This document shows, one piece after another, positions 7,965-16,314 of a stretch of DNA of 64,000 bases (position 1 is the stretch's first letter; each line of letters begins with the position of its first letter). The notes under the pieces are model-generated. The model worked only from the letters and a program-made list of their open reading frames with translations. It had not been told where the DNA came from and did not search any database. The stretch comes from Roseiarcus fermentans (GTDB lineage Bacteria > Pseudomonadota > Alphaproteobacteria > Rhizobiales > Beijerinckiaceae): assembly GCF_003315135.1 (NCBI RefSeq), contig NZ_QNRK01000024.1:42721-106720 (forward strand), in the 5' to 3' direction. The position numbers and the translations under genes were made by a program.

Positions 7965-9386
7965 ATGACAAGCAGAGACGAGTATCCGCGGGACATGGTC
8001 GGCTACGGACGCACGCCGCCTTTCGCGGACTGGCCGAACGGGGCGCGCGTCGCGGTGCAGTTCGTCATCAATTACGAGGAAGGCGGCGAGAACAACATCC
8101 TCCACGGCGACGCCGCCTCGGAGGCTTTTCTGTCGGAGATCGTCGGCGCCGCGCCCTGGCCGGGCCAGCGGCACATGAACATGGAGTCGATCTACGAATA
8201 CGGCTCGCGCGCCGGCTTCTGGCGCCTGCACCGCATGTTTACGGAGCGCTCGGCGCCGGTCACGGTCTATGCGGTCGCGACCGCGATGGCGCGCAACCCG
8301 GAGGCGGTCGCGGCGATGAACGAGGCCAAGTGGGAGATCGCCACCCACGGCCTGAAGTGGATCGACTATCGAGATACGCCGCCCGAGGTCGAAGCCAGGC
8401 ACATTGCCGAGGCGATCCGCATCCACACCGAGGTCGCGGGCGCGCGTCCGCTCGGCTTCTACCAGGGGCGCTCCTCGGTCAACACCATCCGCCTCGGCGC
8501 CGAGGAGGGCGGCTTCGTCTATTGCGCCGACGTTTATTCCGACGATCTGCCCTACTGGATCGAAGGCCCGCGCGGGCCCCAACTCCTCGTCCCCTACACG
8601 CTCGACTCCAACGACATGCGCTTCGCCACGCCGCAGGGCTTCAATTGCGGCGACCAGTTCTACGCTTACCTCAAGGACTCGTTCGACACCCTCTACGCCG
8701 AAGGCGACGTCGCGCCGAAAATGCTGTCGGTCGGCCTGCACTGCCGTCTCGTCGGCCGTCCCGGACGGGCGGCGGCGCTGGCGCGGTTCCTCGACTACGT
8801 GCTCGCCCACGACAAGGCCTGGGTTCCGACCCGGCTCGACATCGCGCGCCGCTGGATTCAGAAACACCCGCCCGCCGGCGGCTGGAAGCCGGCGGAGCTG
8901 ACGAGGACGCTGTTCCTCGAGCGGTTCGGCGGCGTCTACGAGCATTCCCCCTGGGTCGCGGCCGCGGCCTGGGACGCCGGGCTCGGCGCGGACGCCGCCG
9001 CCGCCGAGGGGCTCGCGCGCGCGATGGCGGGAGCGGCCGTGGGCGGGAGCGACGCGCAGAAGCGCGCGCTGATTCTCGCTCACCCCGATCTCGCCGGACG
9101 CCTCTCGCAGGCGAAACTCCTGACCGCGGAATCGACTGGCGAGCAGGCGAGCGCGGGGCTCGACCGGCTGAGCCCGGACGAGCTGAAGGCGTTCACCGAT
9201 CTCAACGAGGCCTACCGCGCCCGCTTCGGCATGCCGTTCATCATGGCGGTCAAGGGCAAGGACAAGGCCGAGATTCTCGCGGCCTTCCGGCGCCGGCTGG
9301 GCAACGATGCGGAGGCGGAGACGCGGACGGCGCTGGCCGAAATCGACCGCATCGCGGCGCTGCGCCTTCAGGAGATCCTGTCGTGA
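7965..9386 (+). CDS. Fused PuuE-type allantoinase and OHCU decarboxylase
   Basis: The 473-residue protein combines two purine-breakdown enzymes. Residues about 1-305 are a polysaccharide-deacetylase-fold, PuuE-like allantoinase, with the NYEEGGENN and GLKWIDY segments of that family. Residues about 315-473 are a UraD-like domain that decarboxylates 2-oxo-4-hydroxy-4-carboxy-5-ureidoimidazoline to S-allantoin; its active-site His lies in VYEHSPW and the C-terminus has RFGMPFIMAVKG. The fusion covers late steps of urate breakdown, leaving out the uricase and HIU hydrolase. The ATG at 7965 has GAGGAG at 7955-7960. It overlaps the guanine deaminase gene by four bases. Confidence 0.9.
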   Translation: MTSRDEYPRDMVGYGRTPPFADWPNGARVAVQFVINYEEGGENNILHGDAASEAFLSEIVGAAPWPGQRHMNMESIYEYGSRAGFWRLHRMFTERSAPVTVYAVATAMARNPEAVAAMNEAKWEIATHGLKWIDYRDTPPEVEARHIAEAIRIHTEVAGARPLGFYQGRSSVNTIRLGAEEGGFVYCADVYSDDLPYWIEGPRGPQLLVPYTLDSNDMRFATPQGFNCGDQFYAYLKDSFDTLYAEGDVAPKMLSVGLHCRLVGRPGRAAALARFLDYVLAHDKAWVPTRLDIARRWIQKHPPAGGWKPAELTRTLFLERFGGVYEHSPWVAAAAWDAGLGADAAAAEGLARAMAGAAVGGSDAQKRALILAHPDLAGRLSQAKLLTAESTGEQASAGLDRLSPDELKAFTDLNEAYRARFGMPFIMAVKGKDKAEILAAFRRRLGNDAEAETRTALAEIDRIAALRLQEILS

Positions 9387-10681
9387 GCCGGGCGACGCGG
9401 GTCGTCCGCGGGCGCGTCCTGAGCTTCGCCGACGATCCGGCGGCGGCCGGCACGGACGCGCTCCGCAGGATCGACGACGGCGCGGTCCTCGTCGAGGGCG
9501 GACGGATCGCGGCCGTGGGCGAGGCGCGCGCCATTCTGGACCTCGCGCCGGCGGACGCGGTCGTGGATGACCATTCGGGCGCGCTCGTCATGCCGGGGCT
9601 GATCGACGTCCATATCCACTATCCGCAGACGCAGGTGATCGCCTCCTACGGCGCCCAGCTCCTCGACTGGCTGCACAATTACACCTTCGTCGAGGAGCAG
9701 CGGTTCGCCGACCCGGACCATTGCGCGCGGGTCGCCGAGTTCTTTCTCACCGAACTGTTTCGCAACGGCACGACGACGGCGCTCGTCTATTGCACCGTCT
9801 ATCCGCAGTCCGCGGACGCCTTCTTCGCCGCGTCCGAGCGCGCCGACGCTCGGATGATCGCCGGCAAGGCGATGCTCGATCGAAATGCGCCGAAGGGGCT
9901 CCTGGACACCGTTCAGACGGGTTACGACGACTCGAAGGCGCTGATCGGGCGCTGGCGCGGCCGGGGACGGCTCGACTACGCGGTCACGCCGCGCTTCGCC
10001 GTCACCTCCTCGCCCGAACAGCTCGAGGCGGCGGGGGCGCTGATGAAGGAATTCCCCGGCGTCTACATGCAGTCGCACGTCGACGAGAACACCGACGAGA
10101 TCGAGTTCGTCCGCCAGCTGTTCCCGGAGGCGCGCGACTATCTCGACGTCTACGCGCGGGCGGGGCTGCTCGGGCCGCGCTCGGTGTTCGGCCACTGCAT
10201 CCACATGACCGGCGACGAGATCGCGGCGATGGCCGGGACGGGCTCGGTTGCGGCCTTCTGCCCGACCTCGAATCTGTTTCTCGGCTCCGGCCTGTTCGAC
10301 CGCACGCGGCTCGCCCGAGCCGGGGTGCGGATCGGGCTCGCCACCGACGTCGGCGGCGGCACCAGCTACTCAATGCTGCGCACCGCGGCCGAGGGCTACA
10401 AGGTCCTGCAGCTCGGCGGCCAGTCGTGGCCGGCGGCGGAGGCGTTCTATCAGATGACCCTCGGCAACGCCCGGGCGCTGAGCCTCGACCACGCGATCGG
10501 CTCGATCGAACCGGGCAAGGACGCCGATCTGGTGGTGCTCGATTCGCACGCCACCCCGGCCATGGCGCACCGGATGGAGCGGGTCGACGACCTCGAACAG
10601 GAGCTGTTCGTGCTCATGACCCTCGGCGACGACCGCGCCGTGCGCCAGACTTACGTGGCGGGCGAGCCCAAGAAGGCGTGA
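9383..10681 (+). CDS. guaD: Guanine deaminase
   Basis: GuaD hydrolyses guanine to xanthine and ammonia, feeding purine bases into the urate pathway. The 432-residue amidohydrolase has the metal-binding DVHIHYPQ, the MQSHVDEN and FGHCIHM histidines, and a C-terminal LATDVGGGTS aspartate segment. The PGKDADLVVLD stretch is typical of the composite beta domain. The GTG start overlaps the stop of the PuuE-UraD gene, implying co-translation. No xanthine dehydrogenase or uricase is in the window. Confidence 0.93.
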   Translation: MSRATRVVRGRVLSFADDPAAAGTDALRRIDDGAVLVEGGRIAAVGEARAILDLAPADAVVDDHSGALVMPGLIDVHIHYPQTQVIASYGAQLLDWLHNYTFVEEQRFADPDHCARVAEFFLTELFRNGTTTALVYCTVYPQSADAFFAASERADARMIAGKAMLDRNAPKGLLDTVQTGYDDSKALIGRWRGRGRLDYAVTPRFAVTSSPEQLEAAGALMKEFPGVYMQSHVDENTDEIEFVRQLFPEARDYLDVYARAGLLGPRSVFGHCIHMTGDEIAAMAGTGSVAAFCPTSNLFLGSGLFDRTRLARAGVRIGLATDVGGGTSYSMLRTAAEGYKVLQLGGQSWPAAEAFYQMTLGNARALSLDHAIGSIEPGKDADLVVLDSHATPAMAHRMERVDDLEQELFVLMTLGDDRAVRQTYVAGEPKKA

Positions 10682-10747
10682 GCCGGCGGCCGGGCGGCCT
10701 CGACCTCTGCGCGGGGTATGAGACGGTTTCCGTGTGATCGCAGCGGC

Positions 10748-10863
10748 GGTTCCGGAACGCCGCGCTCTCGTCGTCGCGCCGAGCGCGGAAGCGCGCCCCC
10801 CGATGTCGGCCGGTTTTGAGCGTTTTCAACAGGTTGCGCGGGATTTTCCGGGCGACCGTAACG
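10748..10863 (+). repeat. Partial, diverged copy (A) of the 285-bp repeat
   Basis: From GTTCCGG to about 10863 this stretch matches the central part of copies B and C, including the run GTCGGCCGGTTTTGAGCG, with scattered substitutions. It begins shortly after the guaD stop codon. No protein was recognised in any frame of the repeat. Confidence 0.75.
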
Positions 10864-10898
10864 CCCGGGGCGGTTGTTCGCCAGGGGCGGACGCGCTG

Positions 10899-11183
10899 GG
10901 AGGGGCGGCTGTCCCGCCGCCCGGGAGCGTGAGACGCGCTTCAAGGCGGTCCGAGCCTCGAACCCTCCCGAGGGAACTGGGCGCTCGACGGAGCGCGCAG
11001 CCATGTTCCGGGCGCCGCGCTCTCATCGCCGCGCCGAGCGCAGAAGCGGGCGCCCCGATGTCGGCCGGTTTTGAGCGTTTTCAAAGCTTTGCGCGGGATT
11101 GTCCGGGCGACTGTACCTGCCAAGCCTTGGCGCGCCTTAGGGCATGACGGGCGGTCGTCGACGCCGAGGCGGGGGCGATGACG
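10899..11183 (+). repeat. 285-bp direct repeat, copy B
   Basis: This copy is collinear, without gaps, with copy C at 12010-12294; I count 11 substitutions by eye, about 96 percent identity. It begins GGAGGGGCGGCTG with an internal palindrome (GGGCGGC / GCCGCCC) and ends GGGGGCGATGACG. Frames through it give only Arg/Pro-rich open stretches that look spurious. Confidence 0.9.
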
Positions 11184-11190
11184 TTTCCCG

Positions 11191-11304
11191 CCGTCCTCGC
11201 GAGGAGCCCGAAGGGCGACGCGGAGATCCAGGGGCCGCCTGCGCCGACGTTGCAGCGTGGCGACTCCGGCATACGGCGGACCTTGGCCGCGCCCCCCTGG
11301 ATCG
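11191..11304. repeat. Dispersed palindromic element interrupted by the intron
   Basis: It opens with CCGTCCTCGCGAG, nearly the same as the ends of elements at 54389, 54551 and 63884. Inside, GATCCAGGGG (11225-11234) pairs with CCCCTGGATC (11294-11303). Non-coding. The group II intron begins four bases after the second arm, so the intron probably inserted into this element and the other end was lost. Confidence 0.65.
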
Positions 11305-11307
11305 CCG

Positions 11308-12009
11308 GTGCGCCCTGCAAGGCGCGTTTCTCTAGTGGAGGAAGGTTCCACCCGGATATTTGTCGGTAGGTCCGGTAGCTGACGAGCGGTTTTGGCGAGC
11401 GATTGCTGGGATCGAAGCCTCGTGACAAAGGCCGCGTGGCGGCTGAGCGATCCGGCGGGCCGCAATGTGAATGAAGCCCGAGCAGGCCTCGAAAGTGGAG
11501 ATGCGGCTGCCGACCCACATGGCGATTGGGGAAGGCTGCGCGGACAGGGAAGAAATCGACACGAGCACCTGTTCGACCGCCGGGGTAGTGGGCGCGGCAC
11601 GTGGGGAGAGAGAAACGAGCAACAGGGGAGACCCGTTTGAGCCGGGGGTAGCGGCCTCGAACGTCGCCTTGGGCGGCGGTTCGAACGGGAGTCGGAGAGG
11701 GACGTAGTCCTGTCGAAGCCGGGTAACTCCGGGGGAGGGAAGGTCCCTTGCTTCAGATGCGCTTGTTGAAGAAGGCGAGGACGAGGACCGGAGGATTGGC
11801 GTGAGCCTGGAAACACCGGAAAAGATCAGGAGCCTTCAGAGGAAGCTTTATTGCAAGGCGAAGGCGGAGCCGGCCTATCGCTTCTACATGCTTTACGACA
11901 AGATTTATCGGATCGACATTCTGGCTCACGCCTACGCGCTCTGTCGGGAGAATGACGGCGCGCCGGGGGTGGACGGCGTGAGGTTCGCGACGATCGAGGC
12001 GCAGAGCGT
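11308..12009 (+). mobile_element. 5' fragment of a group II intron, truncated within its ORF
   Basis: The boundary GTGCGCC at 11308 matches the conserved GUGYG start of group II introns and is followed by about 490 bases of structured, ORF-free sequence, as expected for ribozyme domains I-III. The maturase ORF then starts at 11801. The fragment stops abruptly at 12009/12010, where copy C of the 285-bp repeat begins; the rest of the ORF and domains V-VI are missing. It cannot splice or move by itself. Confidence 0.85.
11801..12009 (+). pseudogene. ltrA: Group II intron reverse transcriptase/maturase, N-terminal remnant
   Basis: About 70 residues from the GTG at 11801 match the start of intron-encoded reverse transcriptases: MSLETPEKIRSLQRKLY, RFYMLYDKIYR and the NDGAPGVDGV segment preceding RT motif 0/1. 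Full-length proteins are about 400-550 residues; all catalytic RT motifs, including the YADD box, are lost. Beyond 12009 the frame continues into repeat DNA with no further similarity. Confidence 0.9.
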
Positions 12010-12294
12010 GGAGGGGCGGCTGTCCCGCCGCCCGGGAGCGCGAGACGCGCTTCAAGGCGGTCCGAGCCTCGAACCCTCCCGAGGGAGCTGGGCGCTCGAC
12101 GGAGCGCGCAGCCATGTTCCGGGCGCCGCGCTCTGGTCGCGGCGCCGAGCGCAGAAGCGCGCCCCCCGATATCGGCCGGTTTTGAGCGTTTTCAAAGCTT
12201 TGCGCGGGATTGTCCGGGCGACTGTACCTGCCAAGCCTTGGGGCGCCTTAGGGAATGACGGACGGTCGTCGACGCCGAGGCGGGGGCGATGACG
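12010..12294 (+). repeat. 285-bp direct repeat, copy C
   Basis: Same orientation and length as copy B, and it abuts the broken intron ORF directly. The B and C copies enclose 826 bp holding the palindromic element and the intron fragment. The arrangement would arise if copy C, or a deletion ending in it, removed the intron's 3' part. Confidence 0.9.
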
Positions 12295-12353
12295 CCGGCT
12301 TGGCAGTTATGGGCGATCGCAACACCCTCGCCGCGGCGGCAGGCGGTTCGCAA

Positions 12354-12480
12354 CCCCTCTCCCTCCGGGAGAGGACAGGCCGCGAAGCGGCCAGGTGAGG
12401 GGGCGCCACGCCGACCGTCGGCGTTGCGGGCCCTCACCCTGCCGGGCTTCGCCCGGCTGTTTCTCTCCCGGAAGGGAGAG
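12354..12480. repeat. REP/BIME-like palindromic intergenic element
   Basis: CCCCTCTCCCTCCGGGAGAG at 12354-12373 and CTCTCCCGGAAGGGAGAG at 12463-12480 are each self-complementary and complementary to each other. Between them are GGCCGCGAAGCGGCC and GCCGGGCTTCGCCCGGC hairpins. Similar REP-like sequence occurs at 51770-51840 near mdtP. The rest of 12295-12712 holds no gene that I can support. Confidence 0.75.
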
Positions 12481-12592
12481 GGCGGCGCTGCCGCCGGCCG
12501 ACAGGCGCGAGCCTGCGCAGGTTGTGCTTCTGGATGTCAGACAGCCGGGCGCTTCGTCGTCAGCGAAACATGCCCAATCGAAAACACCATAG

Positions 12593-12611
12593 TCTACATT
12601 TCGTTTTTTCG
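12593..12611. promoter_or_regulatory. T-rich motif shared with the S24-repressor intergenic region
   Basis: TCTACATTTCGTTTTTTCG here differs at only two of 19 positions from TCAACATTTTGTTTTTTCG at 62159-62177. The latter lies between divergent genes beside an S24-type repressor. The surrounding 12575-12625 is markedly AT-rich for this genome. A common promoter or repressor site is possible, but the T-run inflates the similarity and no gene is evidently driven from here. Confidence 0.3.
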
Positions 12612-12712
12612 CAACGAATTGTCTGCCGAGCGCCCTGCTTCGCCATCTTCGGCGCCGCAATCCGAGCCCCGCGGCTCGAAGCCATCGTCCGGAAGACGGA
12701 CCGGGCCGCGCG

Positions 12713-13258
12713 CTACGCCCGCGGCCCGGTCCGCACCCAATGCTCCTGAGCCCCGGTTTCGATCGCGCCCGGCTGGACGGCGCGGACGCGGCCCATCGCC
12801 ACGTCGGGGTCGACGCCGGTCTCGACCAGGAGTCGGGCGGCGATCATGCCGGCGCGCCCGACGCCGCCGCGACAATGCACGAGGATGTTGTCGCCCGCTT
12901 CCAGTTGCGACCGGAGGCGTTGGCTCGCCGCCCGCCACTCCGCGTCGGAATCGGGTCCCGGCGTGCTCACGTCGGGGACCGGCAGATGCAGCCACTCCAT
13001 GCCGCGACGCTCGACGCCGGCGCCGAGCTCGGTGATCGCGAGTCCGCGCAGCTCCCGCTGCTCCAGCAGCGTCACCACGATTTTCGCGCCCCACGCGGCG
13101 ATGGCGTCGAGGTCCCTGTCGAGATCCCTCGCCCAGCTGCCGCCGAACGACTCCCCGTCGTTCTTGCCGGGGGCGAAGGTCACGCCAATTCTGCCGCATC
13201 CGGCGCCGAGGTCGAGTTCGGCGATATGGATCGGGTCGGTTTCGCTCGTTCTGATCAT
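12713..13258 (-). CDS. Dual-specificity / tyrosine phosphatase-like protein
   Basis: The 181-residue protein has the cysteine phosphatase signature [10 protein letters not shown] (HCx5R) at about residue 134 and a candidate general-acid Asp in PVPDVSTP about 30 residues earlier, the layout of small dual-specificity phosphatases. A frame extension to 13351 exists, but the ATG at 13258 preserves the natural domain start. The protein is cytoplasmic with no signal peptide. Its substrate is unknown. It is divergent from hslV. Confidence 0.85.
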   Translation of the reverse strand: MIRTSETDPIHIAELDLGAGCGRIGVTFAPGKNDGESFGGSWARDLDRDLDAIAAWGAKIVVTLLEQRELRGLAITELGAGVERRGMEWLHLPVPDVSTPGPDSDAEWRAASQRLRSQLEAGDNILVHCRGGVGRAGMIAARLLVETGVDPDVAMGRVRAVQPGAIETGAQEHWVRTGPRA

Positions 13259-13428
13259 GGAAGGGGCGTCTCCGAAATGGGTTGGAGCCGCGAAACTATC
13301 ACGAACGGCGGCAGGCTTTCTGCCGGCGGGCGCCGTGACACGTGGACGCACCGGTCGCGCCGATCAGCGGGCGTCCGGTCGACACGCCCGACCGCCGCGA
13401 GGCCGTCCGGCCCGGTCTCGGGCGCGCA

Positions 13429-13456
13429 CTTGCGCCCCGCCTCCTCCGCCCATATG
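13429..13456 (+). promoter_or_regulatory. Candidate heat-shock (sigma-32/RpoH) promoter for hslVU
   Basis: CTTGCG (13429-13434), a 13-base spacer and GCCCATATG (13448-13456) resemble the sigma-32 consensus CTTGAA-N13-15-CCCCATNTA. Transcription would start about 25 bases before the hslV ATG. hslVU is a classical heat-shock operon, which supports the reading. Confidence 0.5.
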
Positions 13457-13487
13457 TGCGGCGCCTGTGACCGAAGGACGAACGCCG

Positions 13488-14054
13488 ATGCCGCACGCAG
13501 CCGCCGCCCCGTTTCCGGGGTGGCACGCCACCACCATCCTCATGGTGCGCAAGGGGCCCCGGGTCGTCATCGGCGGCGACGGCCAGGTCAGCATGGGCCA
13601 GACCGTGGTCAAGGCGAATGCGCGAAAGGTGCGCCGGCTCGCCAAGGGCGAGGTGATCGCCGGCTTCGCCGGGGCGACCGCCGACGCCTTCACGTTGTTC
13701 GAGCGGCTCGAGGCCAAGCTCGAGCAATATCCGGCCCAGCTCGCCCGCGCCTGCGTCGAACTGGCCAAGGACTGGCGCACCGACCGCTACCTGCGCCGGC
13801 TCGAAGCGATGCTGCTCGTCGCCGACAGGACGTCGGGTTTCACGATCTCCGGCGCTGGCGACGTGCTCGAGCCTGAAGCGGACGAGTACGGATCGGCGAC
13901 GGCGATCGGCTCGGGCGGCAACTACGCGCTCGCCGCCGCGCGGGCGCTCCTGCCGATCGGACTCGACGCCGAGGAGATCGTGCGCCGGTCGATGCGCATC
14001 GCCGCCGACATCTGCGTCTACACCAACATGAACCTGATCGTCGAAAGTCTCTGA
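13488..14054 (+). CDS. hslV: ATP-dependent protease subunit HslV (ClpQ)
   Basis: HslV is the threonine peptidase of the two-part HslUV protease, a cytoplasmic proteasome-like double hexamer. The 188-residue protein begins with about 14 residues that would be removed before the catalytic TT in [22 protein letters not shown] and the internal [17 protein letters not shown] are family hallmarks. The hslU gene follows after four bases. A sigma-32-like promoter lies upstream. Confidence 0.97.
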   Translation: MPHAAAAPFPGWHATTILMVRKGPRVVIGGDGQVSMGQTVVKANARKVRRLAKGEVIAGFAGATADAFTLFERLEAKLEQYPAQLARACVELAKDWRTDRYLRRLEAMLLVADRTSGFTISGAGDVLEPEADEYGSATAIGSGGNYALAAARALLPIGLDAEEIVRRSMRIAADICVYTNMNLIVESL

Positions 14055-14058
14055 CCCC

Positions 14059-15360
14059 ATGACGGAACTCAGTCCGCGCGAGATCGTCTCGGAACTCGAC
14101 CGCTACATCGTCGGCCAGGGCGAGGCCAAGCGCGCGGTCGCGATCGCGCTGCGCAACCGCTGGCGGCGCCTGCGCCTCGGCTCGCCGATGCGCGAGGAGG
14201 TGATGCCGAAGAACATTCTGATGATCGGCCCGACCGGCTGCGGCAAGACCGAGATCGCCCGGCGCCTCGCCAGGCTCGCCGGCGCGCCGTTCCTCAAGGT
14301 CGAGGCGACCAAGTTCACCGAGGTCGGCTACGTCGGCCGCGACGTCGAGCAGATCGTGCGCGACCTGGTCGAGGTCGGCATCGCGCTCACCAAGGCGCGA
14401 AAGCGCAAGGACATCGAGGCCAAGGCGGAGCTCGCGGCGGAGGAGCGGCTGCTCGACGCCTTGGTAGGCGCGACCTCGTCCTCGTCGACCCGCGAAGCGT
14501 TCCGGCGCAAGCTTCTCGCCGGCGAACTCGACGGGAAGGAGGTCGAGATCGAGCTGCCGCAGACGGGATCCAACATGCCGATGTTCGAGCTGCCCAACAT
14601 GCCCGGCGCCTCGATCGGCGCAATCAACCTCGGCGACATCTTCGGCAAGGGGCAGCGGACGAAGCCGCGGCGCATGACGGTCGCCGAGGCGCGCGAGCCG
14701 CTGGTGGCGGCGGAGGCCGACAAGCTGCTCGACCAGGATGCGATCGTGCGCGACGCGCTGGCCGAGGTCGAAAGCAACGGCATCGTGTTCCTCGACGAGA
14801 TCGACAAGATCTGCGCCCGCGACGGCCGCGGCGGCGCGGACGTGTCGCGCGAGGGCGTGCAGCGCGACCTCCTGCCGCTGATCGAGGGCACCACGGTCGC
14901 GACCAAGCACGGCGCGGTCAAGACGGACCACATTCTGTTCGTCGCCTCCGGCGCCTTCCACATCGCCCGGCCCTCGGACCTCCTGCCCGAGCTGCAGGGC
15001 CGCCTGCCGATCCGGGTCGAGCTCAAGTCGCTGACCGAGGACGACTTCAAGCGCATCCTGACCGACACCGAGGCGAGCCTGATCAAGCAGTACACCGCGC
15101 TCCTGAAAACCGAAGGCGTGTCGCTCGAATTTTCCGAAGACGCCATCGCCGCGATCGCCCGCATCGCCGCCAAGGTCAACGGCACCGTCGAGAACATCGG
15201 CGCGCGGCGGCTTCAGACGGTGATGGAGCGGGCGCTCGACGACGTGAGCTTCACCGCCGCCGACCGCTCGGGCGAGACGGTCAAGATCGACGGCGCCTTC
15301 ATCGAGAAGCAGGTCGGCGACCTCGCGGGCGATGCGGACCTGAGCCGGTTCATTCTGTGA
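14059..15360 (+). CDS. hslU: ATP-dependent protease ATPase subunit HslU (ClpY)
   Basis: HslU is the AAA+ unfoldase that feeds substrates into HslV. The 433-residue protein has Walker [10 protein letters not shown] (about residue 57), Walker [10 protein letters not shown] after the variable I domain, the sensor and [11 protein letters not shown] segment near the end, and the C-terminal DLSRFIL tail that docks into HslV to activate it. The last 120 bp (15248-15367) recur in degraded form at 16141-16248, on the other side of the MNT-HEPN relic. Confidence 0.97.
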   Translation: MTELSPREIVSELDRYIVGQGEAKRAVAIALRNRWRRLRLGSPMREEVMPKNILMIGPTGCGKTEIARRLARLAGAPFLKVEATKFTEVGYVGRDVEQIVRDLVEVGIALTKARKRKDIEAKAELAAEERLLDALVGATSSSSTREAFRRKLLAGELDGKEVEIELPQTGSNMPMFELPNMPGASIGAINLGDIFGKGQRTKPRRMTVAEAREPLVAAEADKLLDQDAIVRDALAEVESNGIVFLDEIDKICARDGRGGADVSREGVQRDLLPLIEGTTVATKHGAVKTDHILFVASGAFHIARPSDLLPELQGRLPIRVELKSLTEDDFKRILTDTEASLIKQYTALLKTEGVSLEFSEDAIAAIARIAAKVNGTVENIGARRLQTVMERALDDVSFTAADRSGETVKIDGAFIEKQVGDLAGDADLSRFIL

Positions 15361-15378
15361 GGCGGCGGCTGCGCGGCC

Positions 15379-15762
15379 TCATTCGATGATCGCTCCGATG
15401 ACGGCGACAAAACGCCGGGCGACCGCGATCGCTTCAGACGCCTGCGCCTCCGTCACGTTCGCGCCAGGACCGGCTTCGTAGTCTGCAATGGCTTTGAGCT
15501 GGTAGGCGCGACCGAGAAACGCGCGAAGCTCGGCGTCGACACGCGGGTCGTCCTTCGCAAGCCGGGCAAACTCGCCCTACACGCCCTTGTGCGATTTGAA
15601 AGCGCGATCTTCACGCTCGAAAATCAGAGCCTGGGCGGCATGAAAACCCGCGAGGTACGCGGTTCGGCCGGCCGCATCGGCATAGCCGACGCGCAAGACC
15701 GTTTCGGCTTGCTCCAGGAGCTCCCGCGCCTTTCCGAGAAAAGCGGCCGACTGCGGCTTCAC
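15379..15762 (-). pseudogene. HEPN-domain (HepT-like) gene with an in-frame stop
   Basis: Translation from the GTG at 15762 gives a HEPN-like helical protein, with GYADAAGRTAYLAGFHAAQAL and an Rx4-6H-type motif near AFKSHKGV. A TAG at 15577-15579 interrupts it; the frame then continues for another 65 codons (GEFARLAKDDPR ... ATCATCGAATGA) to a natural end. A CAG-to-TAG change would explain it. HEPN proteins paired with MNT nucleotidyltransferases form toxin-antitoxin modules in which HEPN is the RNase toxin. It overlaps the upstream MNT gene by four bases. The intact N-terminal 61 residues could still be made. Confidence 0.85.
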
Positions 15763-16084
15763 AAATCGCGGCCTTCGCGACGGACTTCGTGCATGAGCGG
15801 CATGCGCGGGTCGTCGTACGTTCCCGCCAGATAGGGCATCGCGTGAACGAGTTCTCCGGTTTCATACAGGATGTCGGTCCCGAGATCGGCGAGTCGATCA
15901 GCTCGGCCGCCCGATCGGGCATGTCGTGAAGAAAAACGGCGACATCGTAATCCGAATCCGGACCCGCGTCGCCGCGGGCGCGAGAGCCGTAGAGCACCAC
16001 CCGCTCCAGCCGCCGCCCATACGCCTCGTCGAGCGCGGCCCGGAACCGCGTCAGGATCGGATCGTCGGCCGGGCTTCTGTTCAT
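15759..16084 (-). pseudogene. MNT-type nucleotidyltransferase antitoxin gene, frameshifted
   Basis: The start at 16084 gives a minimal nucleotidyltransferase with the signature GSRARGDAGPDSDYDVAVF. The frame then fails around 15890-15910, and the remainder (TDILYETGELVHAMPYLA and EVRREGRDL) is in the neighbouring frame, ending at 15759. An indel thus splits a protein of about 108 residues. MNT proteins counteract the partner HEPN toxin, in known cases by adenylylating it. With both partners mutated, the module is probably dead. Confidence 0.85.
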
Positions 16085-16140
16085 GGTTCGATCTTACTCC
16101 GCATGGGCGGCGTACGGCAAGCGTAGCGCCGCCCGCGTCG

Positions 16141-16248
16141 GCTTCAGCGCCGCCGACGGATTCGGCGAGGCGGTCGAGATCGACCAAAGTCAGGTCCGTG
16201 ACCTCGCGGGCGACGCGGACCTGAGCCGGTTCATTCTGTGAGGCGGCG
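16141..16248 (+). repeat. Degenerate duplicate of the hslU 3' end
   Basis: This matches 15248-15367 with one 12-bp deletion and several substitutions; the last 33 bases, covering GACCTGAGCCGGTTCATTC and the TGA plus GGCGGCG, are identical. It still encodes [13 protein letters not shown] followed by a stop. Together the two copies bracket the MNT-HEPN relic, which suggests that an insertion or duplication involving the hslU 3' end created the arrangement. Confidence 0.85.
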
Positions 16249-16314
16249 CGTGGCTCGAACCCCGGGTCGGGGCCGCGCGCCCGTCTCGCCCCGCGGCTCC
16301 TTCGACGGTTCCGG

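Noticed and set aside
10941..11816. Minus-strand open frames through the 285-bp repeat and the intron
   Set aside because: They exist only because the repeat is GC-rich; composition is Arg/Pro-rich, and they cross the repeat-intron boundary.
12307..13035. Open frames across the REP-like palindromes at 12.3-12.7 kb
   Set aside because: No domain, extreme Arg/Pro content, and the DNA is self-complementary repeat.
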